Assembly (NCBI GenBank): GCA_964544635.1
Contig: CAZJCK010000065.1
Location: forward strand, 1 to 17,574
Reading direction: 5' to 3'
DNA: 17,574 bases
DNA from: CAZJCK01 sp964544635
Lineage (GTDB): Bacteria > Zixibacteria > MSB-5A5 > GN15 > FEB-12
Below the pieces are notes generated by a model that worked only from the letters and a program-made list of their open reading frames with translations, was not told the DNA's origin and did no database searches. Both the position numbers and the translations under genes were made by a program. Shown here one piece after another: positions 6,927 to 14,852 of the stretch. Each line of letters begins with the position of its first letter. The stretch's first letter is position 1.

Positions 6927-9398
6927 ATGCAGAAATACTCGTCATACATCCTGAGCCTGCTGATCGTGGTCCTGGCCGTGATCCTATACGCCAACAGCTT
7001 CGGCCCCCTGGCGTCCTTGCAGAAGAGCATCGACCGGATGCTGGTGGAATGGACTTCCGATGAAGGCGAACCCAAGCACATCGTGATCGTGGCAGTCGAT
7101 GAGTACGCCCAGGACATGTTCGGCGCGTGGCCGTGGGACCGCGACCGCATCGCCGACCTGCTGGCCGCCACAGCGGCGGGTGAGCCGAAAGTGCTGGTGG
7201 CCAATTTTGAGTTGACCGACGACGCCGACCAGGATTCGGCCGGACATACCAAAGTGCTGGCCGATCAATTGTCCTGGATGACCAACGTGGTCCTCCCGTA
7301 CGATATCGCCGTGGCACAATTCCGCTCCGGCAAAACCAGTAATCCGGACTTCCTGTTTGAACGGAGCGTGACGGTAGCCAACCAGCTTGGCCTGCTGGAT
7401 GAAGACAAGACGCCGATCGTGCGCAAGATCTTCCTGCCCAGCGAACGTCTGCTGCAATGGAAGCCGCACCTCGGCTTTGAATACACGATGCCGGACGATG
7501 ACCGGGTGCTGCGACATGAACCGCTCCTGATGCACTATGAAGGCTATTACTATCCGTCGCTCACCCTGGCCGCGGCAACGGCTTTTCTTGAAGTTCCGCT
7601 GGAAGAAGTTACGATACACGAAAGCGGCCTGATCGAGCTTGGCGACGAGCAGGAAATCCATTCCTATCGGACGACCGAGATGATGATCAATTTCGCGACG
7701 GCCCAGGAATTCCGTCGCTTCTCGGCAGCCGAAGTGCTGGAGCCGGAGTTTGACCGCAGCGTGTTCAAAGACAAGCTGATACTGGTCGGCGTGACCGACC
7801 CGGCGCATGAAGATATGTGGCTGACAGCGCATGGCGAACGTCTCCCCCGCCTGCTGGTGCGAGCGGCGGCGATCGAGAATATCATCAATGACAATCTGTT
7901 AAAGGTGCGCCGTGACCATGCCGGCGTGGACATGCTCATCCTCTTCCTGGTGGGCGGCCTGTTCGCCTATATCTTACCGATGATACGGCTGCGCAAGCGG
8001 ATCCTCTTCCTCGGTGCCGCGCTGGTGCTGGCGGCCGCAGGCAACTATGCCCTGGTAGCGTACGCCAATACGCTGGCGCTGAGTGTCTACCTCCTCCTCG
8101 AATTGACTCTGCTGCTGATCGTGGCCGCGCCGCTGATCGACAGTGATTTGCTCAAGGGCGAGCAAGCAACCAAGAGCGGCAAGAAGCGCGCCGCTCCGAA
8201 GGTTGAGATTAAGAAGGACGCGAAGCAAAAACCGTCGACGCAGGAAATCGCGGCCGCGCCGGTGTCGGTGGTCAAGGACAAACCCAATGACTCCGTCAAT
8301 GTACCGACGGCGGCGATGCCGGATGCCAGGGATGACAGCCCGATCGATTACCAAGCGCTCGACCTTGACGGCGTGACGCTCGGCGGTGATCCAGCCGGCC
8401 AGGATCCGAACCAGCCGACCGAGCATGCGCCGGTGGCGGCGGATAACGGCCCGATCTCGACGGAAGAACCGGTGATCGTGGGCGCCAGCGACAGCTCTGG
8501 CGACATTTTTGACGGTCCGCCGGACTTCAACGAATCGGGCGGACTCAACGAAACGCCGACCGACCTGCGGTCGCTGGGCCGCTATCAGATTCTCGGGACG
8601 CTGGGTAAGGGTGCCATGGGCCATGTCTACAAGGGTATCGATCCGGCTATCAACCGTCCGGTCGCCCTCAAGACCATTCGCCTCGACTTCGTCAACGACC
8701 CGCAGGAGATGGAAGAGCTGAAAGAACGTCTCCACCGCGAGGCACAGGCGGCCGGCAAGTTGTCGCACCCGAACATCGTGACGATCTACGATGTGGGCAG
8801 CGACGGTACGCTCCAGTATATCGCGATGGAGTATCTCGAGGGACAGACCCTGGAGCAGATGATCAAGCGCAAGACCAAGTTCAATTTCAAGATCATCGCC
8901 CAGGTCATCATCCAAATTTGCGGCGCTCTCGATTATGCGCACAGCCATGGTATCGTGCACCGCGACATCAAGCCGGCCAACGTGATGGTGATGAAGGATT
9001 ATCGCGTCAAGGTGATGGACTACGGTATTGCCCGGGTCGATTCATCGTCGATGACCAAGACCGGCATCGCGATGGGTACCCCGAACTACATTTCGCCGGA
9101 GCAGCTACAGGGTCTGGAGGTTGATCACCGGGCCGACCTGTTCAGCCTGGGCGTGGTGATGTACGAACTGCTGTTGGGACGTCGGCCGTTCAAGGGAGAG
9201 AACATCACGTCGCTGATCTACTCGATCCTGAACCATCACCCGGAGAAACCGTCGAATGTCGACCCCGACATTCCGCTGCTGTTCGACAATATCATCAGCA
9301 AGGCACTGCAGAAGCAGCCTCGCGAACGGTATCAGCGGGCGGGCGAAATCATGCGCGACCTCTCAGACTTTGTCGAGTCGTTTAACGTGACTCGATAA
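6927..9398 (+). CDS. CHASE2 sensor Ser/Thr protein kinase
   Basis: This 823-residue protein has one N-terminal membrane helix (about 6-26), a periplasmic CHASE2 sensor (about 30-320), three closely spaced helices (about 336-353, 359-380, 384-405), a 140-residue acidic, Pro/Ala-rich linker (about 408-545), and a Hanks-type kinase domain (about 551-815). Kinase landmarks are GKGAMG at 560-565, the ATP lysine K582 in VALK, HRDIKPAN at 678-685 (base D680, K682), and D698-Y699-G700 in place of DFG. GTPNY and SPE (for APE) follow, then the DLFSLGVVMYELLLGRRPF helix. All residues needed for activity are present. The topology (CHASE2 outside, kinase inside) matches CHASE2 receptors that sense unknown extracytoplasmic cues. 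ATG 6927 follows the phosphoesterase stop by 11 bases with GAGAGG as ribosome site. A terminator follows. Confidence 0.93.
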   Translation: MQKYSSYILSLLIVVLAVILYANSFGPLASLQKSIDRMLVEWTSDEGEPKHIVIVAVDEYAQDMFGAWPWDRDRIADLLAATAAGEPKVLVANFELTDDADQDSAGHTKVLADQLSWMTNVVLPYDIAVAQFRSGKTSNPDFLFERSVTVANQLGLLDEDKTPIVRKIFLPSERLLQWKPHLGFEYTMPDDDRVLRHEPLLMHYEGYYYPSLTLAAATAFLEVPLEEVTIHESGLIELGDEQEIHSYRTTEMMINFATAQEFRRFSAAEVLEPEFDRSVFKDKLILVGVTDPAHEDMWLTAHGERLPRLLVRAAAIENIINDNLLKVRRDHAGVDMLILFLVGGLFAYILPMIRLRKRILFLGAALVLAAAGNYALVAYANTLALSVYLLLELTLLLIVAAPLIDSDLLKGEQATKSGKKRAAPKVEIKKDAKQKPSTQEIAAAPVSVVKDKPNDSVNVPTAAMPDARDDSPIDYQALDLDGVTLGGDPAGQDPNQPTEHAPVAADNGPISTEEPVIVGASDSSGDIFDGPPDFNESGGLNETPTDLRSLGRYQILGTLGKGAMGHVYKGIDPAINRPVALKTIRLDFVNDPQEMEELKERLHREAQAAGKLSHPNIVTIYDVGSDGTLQYIAMEYLEGQTLEQMIKRKTKFNFKIIAQVIIQICGALDYAHSHGIVHRDIKPANVMVMKDYRVKVMDYGIARVDSSSMTKTGIAMGTPNYISPEQLQGLEVDHRADLFSLGVVMYELLLGRRPFKGENITSLIYSILNHHPEKPSNVDPDIPLLFDNIISKALQKQPRERYQRAGEIMRDLSDFVESFNVTR

Positions 9399-9416
9399 CT
9401 GTCGCATATCCTCATC

Positions 9417-9458
9417 AAAGAAAAGCGGCCCGACGGAAATGTCGGGCCGCTTTTCTTT
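9417..9458. terminator. Strong bidirectional terminator
   Basis: A perfect 18-bp inverted repeat (AAAGAAAAGCGGCCCGAC paired with its complement at 9441-9458) encloses the loop GGAAAT. Because the stem begins with A-rich and ends with T-rich sequence, it works in both directions. It ends the kinase operon on the plus strand and the long feoB-to-tatA run on the minus strand. Confidence 0.93.
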
Positions 9459-9479
9459 GTGCTTGTCGGCAGGCGTGCT

Positions 9480-9935
9480 TTATTCCTGCTCTTCCTCCTC
9501 GGCGCCCAGGATATCTTCGGCCAGCGAGAGCGCCACGCCGGAAAGCATGACCTCGACACCGAGCTGGGTGAAATCGGACGAGATCAGGTCGCGGTTGAGG
9601 CCGGCATAGAGCGAGCAGGAGGCGCCGCGTTCGACCACCAGGCCGGAGAGGCGCTCTTCGGTTTCCATGACGAAGGTAACCTCGCCCAGTTCATCGGACA
9701 CCACGTACCCCGTGCAGTTGTGCAACTGCAAATGGGTGTTGCCGGTGTAGACGACGATCAGCATGCCCTGCTTCTTGCCGAGCATCTCCTTGGGAAAGAT
9801 CTCGAGATCGAGTCGGCGCTGTTCTTCCTTGTTGTCCAGGAGGATACGGAAGCGGTCTTTTTCTTCGGCCACTTTCCGCGCCGCCAAGACCGAACCGATC
9901 TTCTCGGCATCGACTTTCTTGAAGCTCTTGTTCAT
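9480..9935 (-). CDS. Conserved-looking hypothetical protein, last gene of the long operon
   Basis: I do not recognise this 151-residue family. It has no signal peptide or membrane helix. The N-terminal 40 residues are charged and probably helical; the middle is strand-rich (MLIVVYTGNTHLQLHNCTGY, then EVTFVMETEE, then LSGLVVERGASCSLY); and the end is an acidic helix-like tail (LAEDILGAEEEEQE). The two cysteines are at spots without a metal-binding pattern. It begins 22 bases after the tatA stop and ends just before the shared terminator, so it is the distal gene of the operon. The ribosome site before ATG 9935 is poor (a GAGCGGAG stretch lies further out), which suggests low or coupled translation. 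The frame is intact and codon use resembles its neighbours. No function is assigned. Confidence 0.75.
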   Translation of the reverse strand: MNKSFKKVDAEKIGSVLAARKVAEEKDRFRILLDNKEEQRRLDLEIFPKEMLGKKQGMLIVVYTGNTHLQLHNCTGYVVSDELGEVTFVMETEERLSGLVVERGASCSLYAGLNRDLISSDFTQLGVEVMLSGVALSLAEDILGAEEEEQE

Positions 9936-9957
9936 GCCCGTTTACTGGCTCCGCTCT

Positions 9958-10221
9958 TCAGGATTGCCTGTTGTCGTCCTCTTCCGACTTCGACTGCTGC
10001 TGCGGTTTATCTGGCGGCGGCTGCGAGGTCCGCTGACTCTTGGGCGAATCGATTTCATCGACCGAACCCTTGAGCTCGTCGGTCGTGTCCTTCATCGCCT
10101 TCTTGAATTCTTTAATACCCTTACCCATTCCCTGCGCGATCTCCGGCAGGCGCTTGGCGCCAAACAGGAGCAGCACCGCCAGGAAGATAAGGATCAGTTC
10201 GGTTGGGCCGAGGCCAAACAT
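9958..10221 (-). CDS. tatA: Sec-independent protein translocase subunit TatA
   Basis: This 87-residue protein has the TatA/E plan: a short N-terminal membrane helix (about 4-20), the FG hinge (FGAKRLPEIAQG), a charged amphipathic helix (about 23-45) and a polar, disordered tail rich in Pro, Gln and acidic residues. TatA oligomers form the transport path for folded proteins at the inner membrane, together with TatC. The short length and the FGAKRLPE hinge favour TatA over TatB. No tatC is present in the window. Minus-strand GGAGGTG (complement of 10227-10233) is a strong ribosome site five bases before ATG 10221. It follows the DUF4321 gene by 22 bases. Confidence 0.93.
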   Translation of the reverse strand: MFGLGPTELILIFLAVLLLFGAKRLPEIAQGMGKGIKEFKKAMKDTTDELKGSVDEIDSPKSQRTSQPPPDKPQQQSKSEEDDNRQS

Positions 10222-10243
10222 TATAACACCTCCACTCGGGAGT

Positions 10244-10510
10244 TTAGAGGTACCACCACCGGAAGTAGATGATAACCAGCAGTACCATGAGTACCGACAT
10301 AAAATTAATCTTAAACATGAGGCCGAAAGTCAACGAAACCGAGTAAAAGTCGACCTGCATGGTCTTAATACCAATCTGCATCGATTTGGTGAACAGCGTC
10401 TTGGCGCCACTGGGCGGCAGGTAAGTACCGATGATATCGCCAATCAGTCCACCGATGACCGCCGCCAGGATGAGGGCGACGATGATAAAGGTCAGTTCCC
10501 GCCGCTTCAC
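10244..10510 (-). CDS. Small membrane protein of the DUF4321 family
   Basis: This 88-residue protein has two membrane helices, at about 6-27 (IIVALILAAVIGGLIGDIIG) and 68-86, joined by an extracytoplasmic or cytoplasmic loop of about 40 residues. The N-terminal MKRRELTF and the GGLIGDIIG motif match my memory of DUF4321, a small family of unknown function. It starts with GTG at 10510, and that start overlaps the purQ stop as GTGA, so translation is coupled to purQ. It precedes tatA, so it sits at the junction between metabolic and membrane genes. Function unknown. Confidence 0.8.
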   Translation of the reverse strand: MKRRELTFIIVALILAAVIGGLIGDIIGTYLPPSGAKTLFTKSMQIGIKTMQVDFYSVSLTFGLMFKINFMSVLMVLLVIIYFRWWYL

Positions 10511-11220
10511 GCCTTCTCCGCCGGCGACATGGTGGTCAAGGCATTTCGTATCGATACAAACAGCCGCAAACCATCGTCGGATCCGAGTACCCTCTCGACC
10601 GCTCGTTCCGGATGCGGCATCATACCGAGCACATTTCCCTCTTCGTTGCAGATACCGGCGATGTTGCCAATCGAGCCGTTCGGGTTGGCTTCTTGCGTCA
10701 CCCGGCCGTCGGCATCGACATAGCGGAACACCACCTGGCCGTTGTCTTCAAGGCGACGGATGTCGTCGTCGAAATGGTAATAGTTACCGTCGCCGTGGGC
10801 AATCGGGATACGAATGATCTCGCCTTCGTTCATCCCTTGTGTATATGGTGTACGCGTTTGCTCGGTACGAAGATGCACGAACTTACAACTGAATCGCAAT
10901 TGACGGTTGCGCATCAGGGCGCCGGGCAGAAGACCGGATTCACAGAGCACCTGGAAGCCGTTGCAGATGCCCATAACCAGCCCACCGGAGCGGGCAAAGC
11001 CGATCACCTGTTTCATGATCGGAGAGAACTGGGCGATGGCGCCGGCTCGAAGGTAGTCGCCGTAGGTGAAGCCACCCGGCAGGACAACCATGTCGCAGTC
11101 TTCGAGGTCGTGCGACTGGTGCCAGAGGAAGGTGGCTTCCTCGCCGAGCACATGCTTGATCGCGGCATAGGCGTCGTAGTCGCAATTGGCGCCGGGAAAT
11201 GTAACCACACCAACCTTCAC
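10507..11220 (-). CDS. purQ: Phosphoribosylformylglycinamidine synthase, glutaminase subunit PurQ
   Basis: At 237 residues this matches the stand-alone PurQ type. It is a class-I glutamine amidotransferase: the nucleophile is C86 in GICNGFQ, and H203 and E205 lie in MPHPERA; LPGGFTYGDYLR is also diagnostic. PurQ releases ammonia from glutamine for PurL, which converts FGAR to FGAM in step four of purine synthesis, with PurS bridging the complex. The ATG overlaps the purS stop by 4 nt, giving tight coupling. A purL is not in the window, so the synthetase subunit is encoded elsewhere. Confidence 0.97.
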   Translation of the reverse strand: MKVGVVTFPGANCDYDAYAAIKHVLGEEATFLWHQSHDLEDCDMVVLPGGFTYGDYLRAGAIAQFSPIMKQVIGFARSGGLVMGICNGFQVLCESGLLPGALMRNRQLRFSCKFVHLRTEQTRTPYTQGMNEGEIIRIPIAHGDGNYYHFDDDIRRLEDNGQVVFRYVDADGRVTQEANPNGSIGNIAGICNEEGNVLGMMPHPERAVERVLGSDDGLRLFVSIRNALTTMSPAEKA

Positions 11221-11459
11221 GATACCGTCTCCACGCGATACGACTCGATCACCGGGTTGGCCAGCAGCTTATCGCAGACCTCCTCGATGCGACGGTCAAT
11301 GTTTTTGGCGTCGTCCTTGATCTCAAGCTCAAAGAACCGTCCGGACCGGACCGATGCAAATTCATCGTAGCCCATCTGGCCGAGGGCTTTCTGGATGGTT
11401 ACTCCCTGGGGATCGAGGACGCCTTCTTTGAGGCGCACGTAAACAACCGCCTTCTTCAT
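11217..11459 (-). CDS. purS: Phosphoribosylformylglycinamidine synthase subunit PurS
   Basis: This 80-residue protein has the usual PurS length and pattern: KKAVVYVRLKEGVLDPQG, then ALGQMGYDEFASVRSGRFFEL, then EEVCDKLLANPVIE. PurS dimers hold PurQ and PurL together. The frame is open further upstream, but ATG 11459 is chosen because family members start MKKA/MK.. and an AGGA lies about eight bases before it; the longer frame would run into pssA. It begins one base after the pssA stop and overlaps purQ by 4 nt. Confidence 0.95.
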   Translation of the reverse strand: MKKAVVYVRLKEGVLDPQGVTIQKALGQMGYDEFASVRSGRFFELEIKDDAKNIDRRIEEVCDKLLANPVIESYRVETVS

Positions 11460-11460
11460 A

Positions 11461-12222
11461 TCAATCCTGCTTTTCCTCTCGGTTGTGCGATCCAGAGCCG
11501 TTTCGGCCGGCAACTTTCCGGGCGCCGGCGGTAAACAGGCGATGGAACTCGCGAATCATGCCCAACAATATATAGAGTGCTACAATTGGAAACAAGAAGA
11601 GTCTGGGCTGCCAGAGCGCGGCAAGGGCGGCTATGATTATGACTACCAACCGGATAAAGGCCTTGCGATTGTCGAACCGGTCGGGCAGGCTCTCGTATTC
11701 GACCTGCGAGACCATCAGCAGCGCCGCCATGACAATCATCGATACCAGCCACTCGGCATACTCGATTTGCCCGAAGACCTCATAGCAGAAGATTATAAAT
11801 GTAATCAGGAGCATGGCCGCGGCCGGCACCGGCAGACCGAGAAAGTCTTTCTTCTCATCGGTTTCGGCCAACAGGTTGTAACGGGCGAGGCGATAGGCGG
11901 CGGCAATGATATAGACCGCCGAAATAATCAGCCAGCCAAGATCGCCCAGGGTGGGCAGTTTGAGCGAATACACCAGCACCGCCGGGGCAACACCAAACGA
12001 CAGGAAGTCGGCCAGGGAATCGAGTTCGACCCCGAACTGCGAGCTGCCGCCGGAGAGCCGCGCCACCTTACCGTCGAGAACATCCAGGAACCCGGCCAGG
12101 ATAATGAACCAGGCGCCGGTCAGAATCTTGCCGTCGATCGCCGATAAAATGGCCACGAAGCCACAGACCACGTTGCCCATGGTGAAGGTACCGGGGATCA
12201 TCCCCCGATAATTAGTCGCCAT
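11461..12222 (-). CDS. pssA: CDP-diacylglycerol-serine O-phosphatidyltransferase
   Basis: At 253 residues this is an integral membrane enzyme that makes phosphatidylserine from CDP-diacylglycerol and serine, releasing CMP. The CDP-alcohol phosphotransferase signature is perfect: D50-G51-x2-A54-R55-x8-G64-x3-D68-x3-D72. About six to seven hydrophobic helices are present. The N-terminal MIPGTFTMGNVVCGF stretch is typical of type II PssA. It overlaps psd by 11 nt, so both phosphatidylethanolamine steps are made from one message. The C-terminal 35 residues are polar and basic. Confidence 0.96.
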   Translation of the reverse strand: MATNYRGMIPGTFTMGNVVCGFVAILSAIDGKILTGAWFIILAGFLDVLDGKVARLSGGSSQFGVELDSLADFLSFGVAPAVLVYSLKLPTLGDLGWLIISAVYIIAAAYRLARYNLLAETDEKKDFLGLPVPAAAMLLITFIIFCYEVFGQIEYAEWLVSMIVMAALLMVSQVEYESLPDRFDNRKAFIRLVVIIIAALAALWQPRLFLFPIVALYILLGMIREFHRLFTAGARKVAGRNGSGSHNREEKQD

Positions 12223-12913
12223 GCTGCTCCCTCACGCCGGCGGCCGGACGATTCGTTTCCGGCTGCGGTTGCGGCAGGTAACCGATCACCGTGTGTGCGC
12301 CCCGTACCTTGTCGCCGACCCTGACCTCGATACGTGAGTCGTGCGGCACGATCAGGTCAGTGCGCGAGCCAAACTTGATCAGGCCGAAGCGCTCGCCGAT
12401 GTCGACAGTGTCGTGCGGTTCGAGGCGACAGACAATACGTCGCGCAATCAGCCCGGCGATCTGTTTGACCACGACTCCGTGGCCGTCATCGCTGCGCATA
12501 CCGATTTCAGTCTGTTCATTGACCTCGGAGGCCTTGTCGTCGTAGGCAGCAAGGAACTTGCCGGGGTTATAATTGACGTAATCGACGACGCCATCTGTGG
12601 GGACGCGATTGACGTGAACATCGAAAACATTGAGAAAGATCGAGACCTGGGTGGCCGGACCGTCGATATGCGGATGATCGATCGGTATGATCTGGACTAC
12701 CTTGCCGTCGGCAGGCGAGATCAGCATGCCCGGTGACGGCGTAAAACTGCGGTTGGGGTCGCGGAAGAAGAAGACACAAAACAGCGTCAGCAGCGTGGTC
12801 ACCACGCCGATACCAAACAGCCAGCGGCTGTCAAAACGCACGGCGCCGAGGATCAGCAGAATGCTGAGAACGAGGCCGCCAAGTATGAACATCAACCCTT
12901 CGCGTGCAATCAT
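12212..12913 (-). CDS. psd: Phosphatidylserine decarboxylase proenzyme
   Basis: At 233 residues this fits the short (archaeal-type/type II) decarboxylase. It has an N-terminal membrane helix pair (about 8-26 and 32-50), FRDPNR at 50-55, SPADGKV at 66-72 and FLNVFDVHVNRVP at 93-105. Self-cleavage is expected between G182 and S183 in KFGSRTD, making a pyruvoyl-bearing alpha chain that decarboxylates phosphatidylserine to phosphatidylethanolamine. Family members usually have GS(T/S/R) at this site, so it appears active. The ATG overlaps the purB stop as ATGA, and the gene end overlaps pssA. Confidence 0.95.
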   Translation of the reverse strand: MIAREGLMFILGGLVLSILLILGAVRFDSRWLFGIGVVTTLLTLFCVFFFRDPNRSFTPSPGMLISPADGKVVQIIPIDHPHIDGPATQVSIFLNVFDVHVNRVPTDGVVDYVNYNPGKFLAAYDDKASEVNEQTEIGMRSDDGHGVVVKQIAGLIARRIVCRLEPHDTVDIGERFGLIKFGSRTDLIVPHDSRIEVRVGDKVRGAHTVIGYLPQPQPETNRPAAGVREQHGD

Positions 12914-14205
12914 GTACCAAACACTCGTTTAAATATTGTATCGACGTGACGGGTGTACGGTTTCAAATCGAAGCAGGCGTCGATTTCTCTTTCGCTCAAA
13001 TGTTCGGTGATTTCCGGATCGGCCTTGACGAGGTCCTGGAAACCGCCCTCACCTGCCGCTGCTTTCATGCCGTTACGCTGGACCAGGCGGTAGGCCGTCT
13101 CGCGCGAGCCGATCGCCGGCGCCAGCTTCAGCAGTACCCGCTGTGAGAATACAACACCGCCGCGATAGTAGATGTTCTCCAGCATCCGGTCGGTGTCGAC
13201 GACGAGGCCGTCCATCACTTCGATGAACTTCTGTAACTGGTAATCGACGATAATGGTGGCATCGGGCAGAATGACGCGTTCCACCGAGGAATGGGCGATG
13301 TCCCGTTCGTGCCAGAGGGCGACATTTTCCATGGCCGAGACGGCATAACCGCGCACGAGCCGGGCGATGCCGCTGATGCGCTCAGCGGTTATCGGGTTCT
13401 TTTTGTGCGGCATGGCCGAGCTGCCTTTTTGATTCTTACTGAAGCCTTCGGCCATCTCGCCTATTTCGGTCCGTTGCAGGTTGCGGATCTCGGTGCCGAA
13501 TTTTTCGAGCGACGACGACAACAGCGCCAGCGAGCTGATGAATTCGGCGTGGCGGTCACGCTGGACAACCTGGGTCGAGACCTCGGCCGGCTTCAGCTTG
13601 AGGGCGCGGCAGACAGCGTTTTCGATTTTCGGCTCGACGTTAGCAAAGTTGCCGACAGCGCCCGAGAGCTTGCCGACCGCAACCTGCTTGGCGGCGTTGC
13701 GGAAAGCAGTACGTCGCCGCTCCAGTTCCTTGAACCACATGGCGAACTTCAGACCGACCGTGGTCGGTTCCGCGAGCACGCCGTGGGTGCGACCGATGCA
13801 GGGCGTCGTCTTGTACTTGCGGGCATGCTTGCGTACCCGCTTGAGCGCGTCGTTAATCTTGTTGTCGATGATGATGGCGGCCCGCTTGAGCGTGAGTGAA
13901 AGCGAGGTATCGAGAACGTCGGACGACGTCAAACCGTAATGCAGGTACTTGGCTTCGTCGCCGACTTTTTCTGCGACCGAGGTGAGGAAGGCGATGACGT
14001 CGTGGTTGACCTCGGCCTCGATTTCGTGGATACGCCCGACATCGAAGGCCGCCTTCTTCTCGATCACCTTGAACGCCTTCTCGGGGATGATCTTGTAGTT
14101 CGCCATGGCGCGGGCAGCCTCGACCTCAACCTCCAGCCAGGTACCATACCTGGCTTCGTCGGTCCACAGCGCCCCCATCTCCGGCAGCGTGTACCGTTCT
14201 ATCAT
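12910..14205 (-). CDS. purB: Adenylosuccinate lyase
   Basis: This 431-residue protein is a fumarase/aspartase superfamily lyase. The signature SSAMPHKKNP is at 262-271 (flexible catalytic serine loop) and the histidine of GRTHG is H141; TSSDVLDT is at 93-100. It catalyses two fumarate-releasing steps in purine synthesis: SAICAR to AICAR and adenylosuccinate to AMP. It overlaps the transaldolase gene and psd by 4 nt each. Of the purine genes only purB, purS and purQ lie here, and psd-pssA separate purB from purSQ. Confidence 0.97.
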   Translation of the reverse strand: MIERYTLPEMGALWTDEARYGTWLEVEVEAARAMANYKIIPEKAFKVIEKKAAFDVGRIHEIEAEVNHDVIAFLTSVAEKVGDEAKYLHYGLTSSDVLDTSLSLTLKRAAIIIDNKINDALKRVRKHARKYKTTPCIGRTHGVLAEPTTVGLKFAMWFKELERRRTAFRNAAKQVAVGKLSGAVGNFANVEPKIENAVCRALKLKPAEVSTQVVQRDRHAEFISSLALLSSSLEKFGTEIRNLQRTEIGEMAEGFSKNQKGSSAMPHKKNPITAERISGIARLVRGYAVSAMENVALWHERDIAHSSVERVILPDATIIVDYQLQKFIEVMDGLVVDTDRMLENIYYRGGVVFSQRVLLKLAPAIGSRETAYRLVQRNGMKAAAGEGGFQDLVKADPEITEHLSEREIDACFDLKPYTRHVDTIFKRVFGT

Positions 14206-14852
14206 TTGTCGCCCTTTGCCTTGCGATAGTCGGAAATGAATTTCTCGAGACCGATATCGGTGAGCGGGTGATTGATCAGTTGGTTGATGACACCAAACGG
14301 CATAGTGCAGACATCGGCGCCGATCAAGGCCGATTCGACCACGTGCATGGGGTGACGCACCGAAGCGACAAGGACTTCGGTTTCGAAGGCGTAGTTGTTG
14401 TATATCGTGACAATCTGGTCGATCAGTTGCATACCGTTTTGCGAAATGTCGTCGAGACGACCAATGAAGGGCGAAACATAGGCAGCGCCGGCCTTGGCAA
14501 CCAGCAGCGCCTGCGACGGCGAGAAGACCAGTGTCGAGTTGACCGCTACCCCCTGATCGGCAAGCGACTTGACCGCCTTGAGACCCTCGAGGATGGTGGG
14601 AATTTTGATCACGATGTTGTCGGCAATTTTGATCAGCTCCTCAGCCTCGCGCATCATACCGTCATATTCGGTGCTCAGCACTTCGGCGGAGACGGGACCG
14701 GGGACGATGTTGCAGATCTCTTTTAAGATATCTTTGTAGGGGGCGCTTTCTTTGGCGGCGAGCGACGGATTGGTCGTGACACCGTCGAGCACACCCATAT
14801 CGTGGGCCTCTTTGATTTGATCAATATTGGCGGTATCAATGAAGAACTTCAT
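14202..14852 (-). CDS. tal: Transaldolase of the small FSA/TalA-like (MipB) family
   Basis: At 216 residues this is the short transaldolase type. The Schiff-base lysine is K83 in NIVIKIP; D6 in FIDTAN and the VTTNPS loop also match, as does VSPFIGRLDD at 126-135. It moves a dihydroxyacetone unit between sugar phosphates in the pentose phosphate route. The position equivalent to Tyr131 of E. coli fructose-6-phosphate aldolase is Phe129 here, as in true transaldolases, which favours transaldolase activity (family knowledge; alignment by eye). Its start and end overlap the neighbouring genes by 4 nt each. Confidence 0.93.
   Translation of the reverse strand: MKFFIDTANIDQIKEAHDMGVLDGVTTNPSLAAKESAPYKDILKEICNIVPGPVSAEVLSTEYDGMMREAEELIKIADNIVIKIPTILEGLKAVKSLADQGVAVNSTLVFSPSQALLVAKAGAAYVSPFIGRLDDISQNGMQLIDQIVTIYNNYAFETEVLVASVRHPMHVVESALIGADVCTMPFGVINQLINHPLTDIGLEKFISDYRKAKGDK

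Noticed and set aside
7974..8960. A 328-codon minus-strand frame opposite the kinase gene
   Set aside because: It lies across the membrane helices, linker and kinase domain of a confident gene and is Arg/His/Val-rich with no domain.
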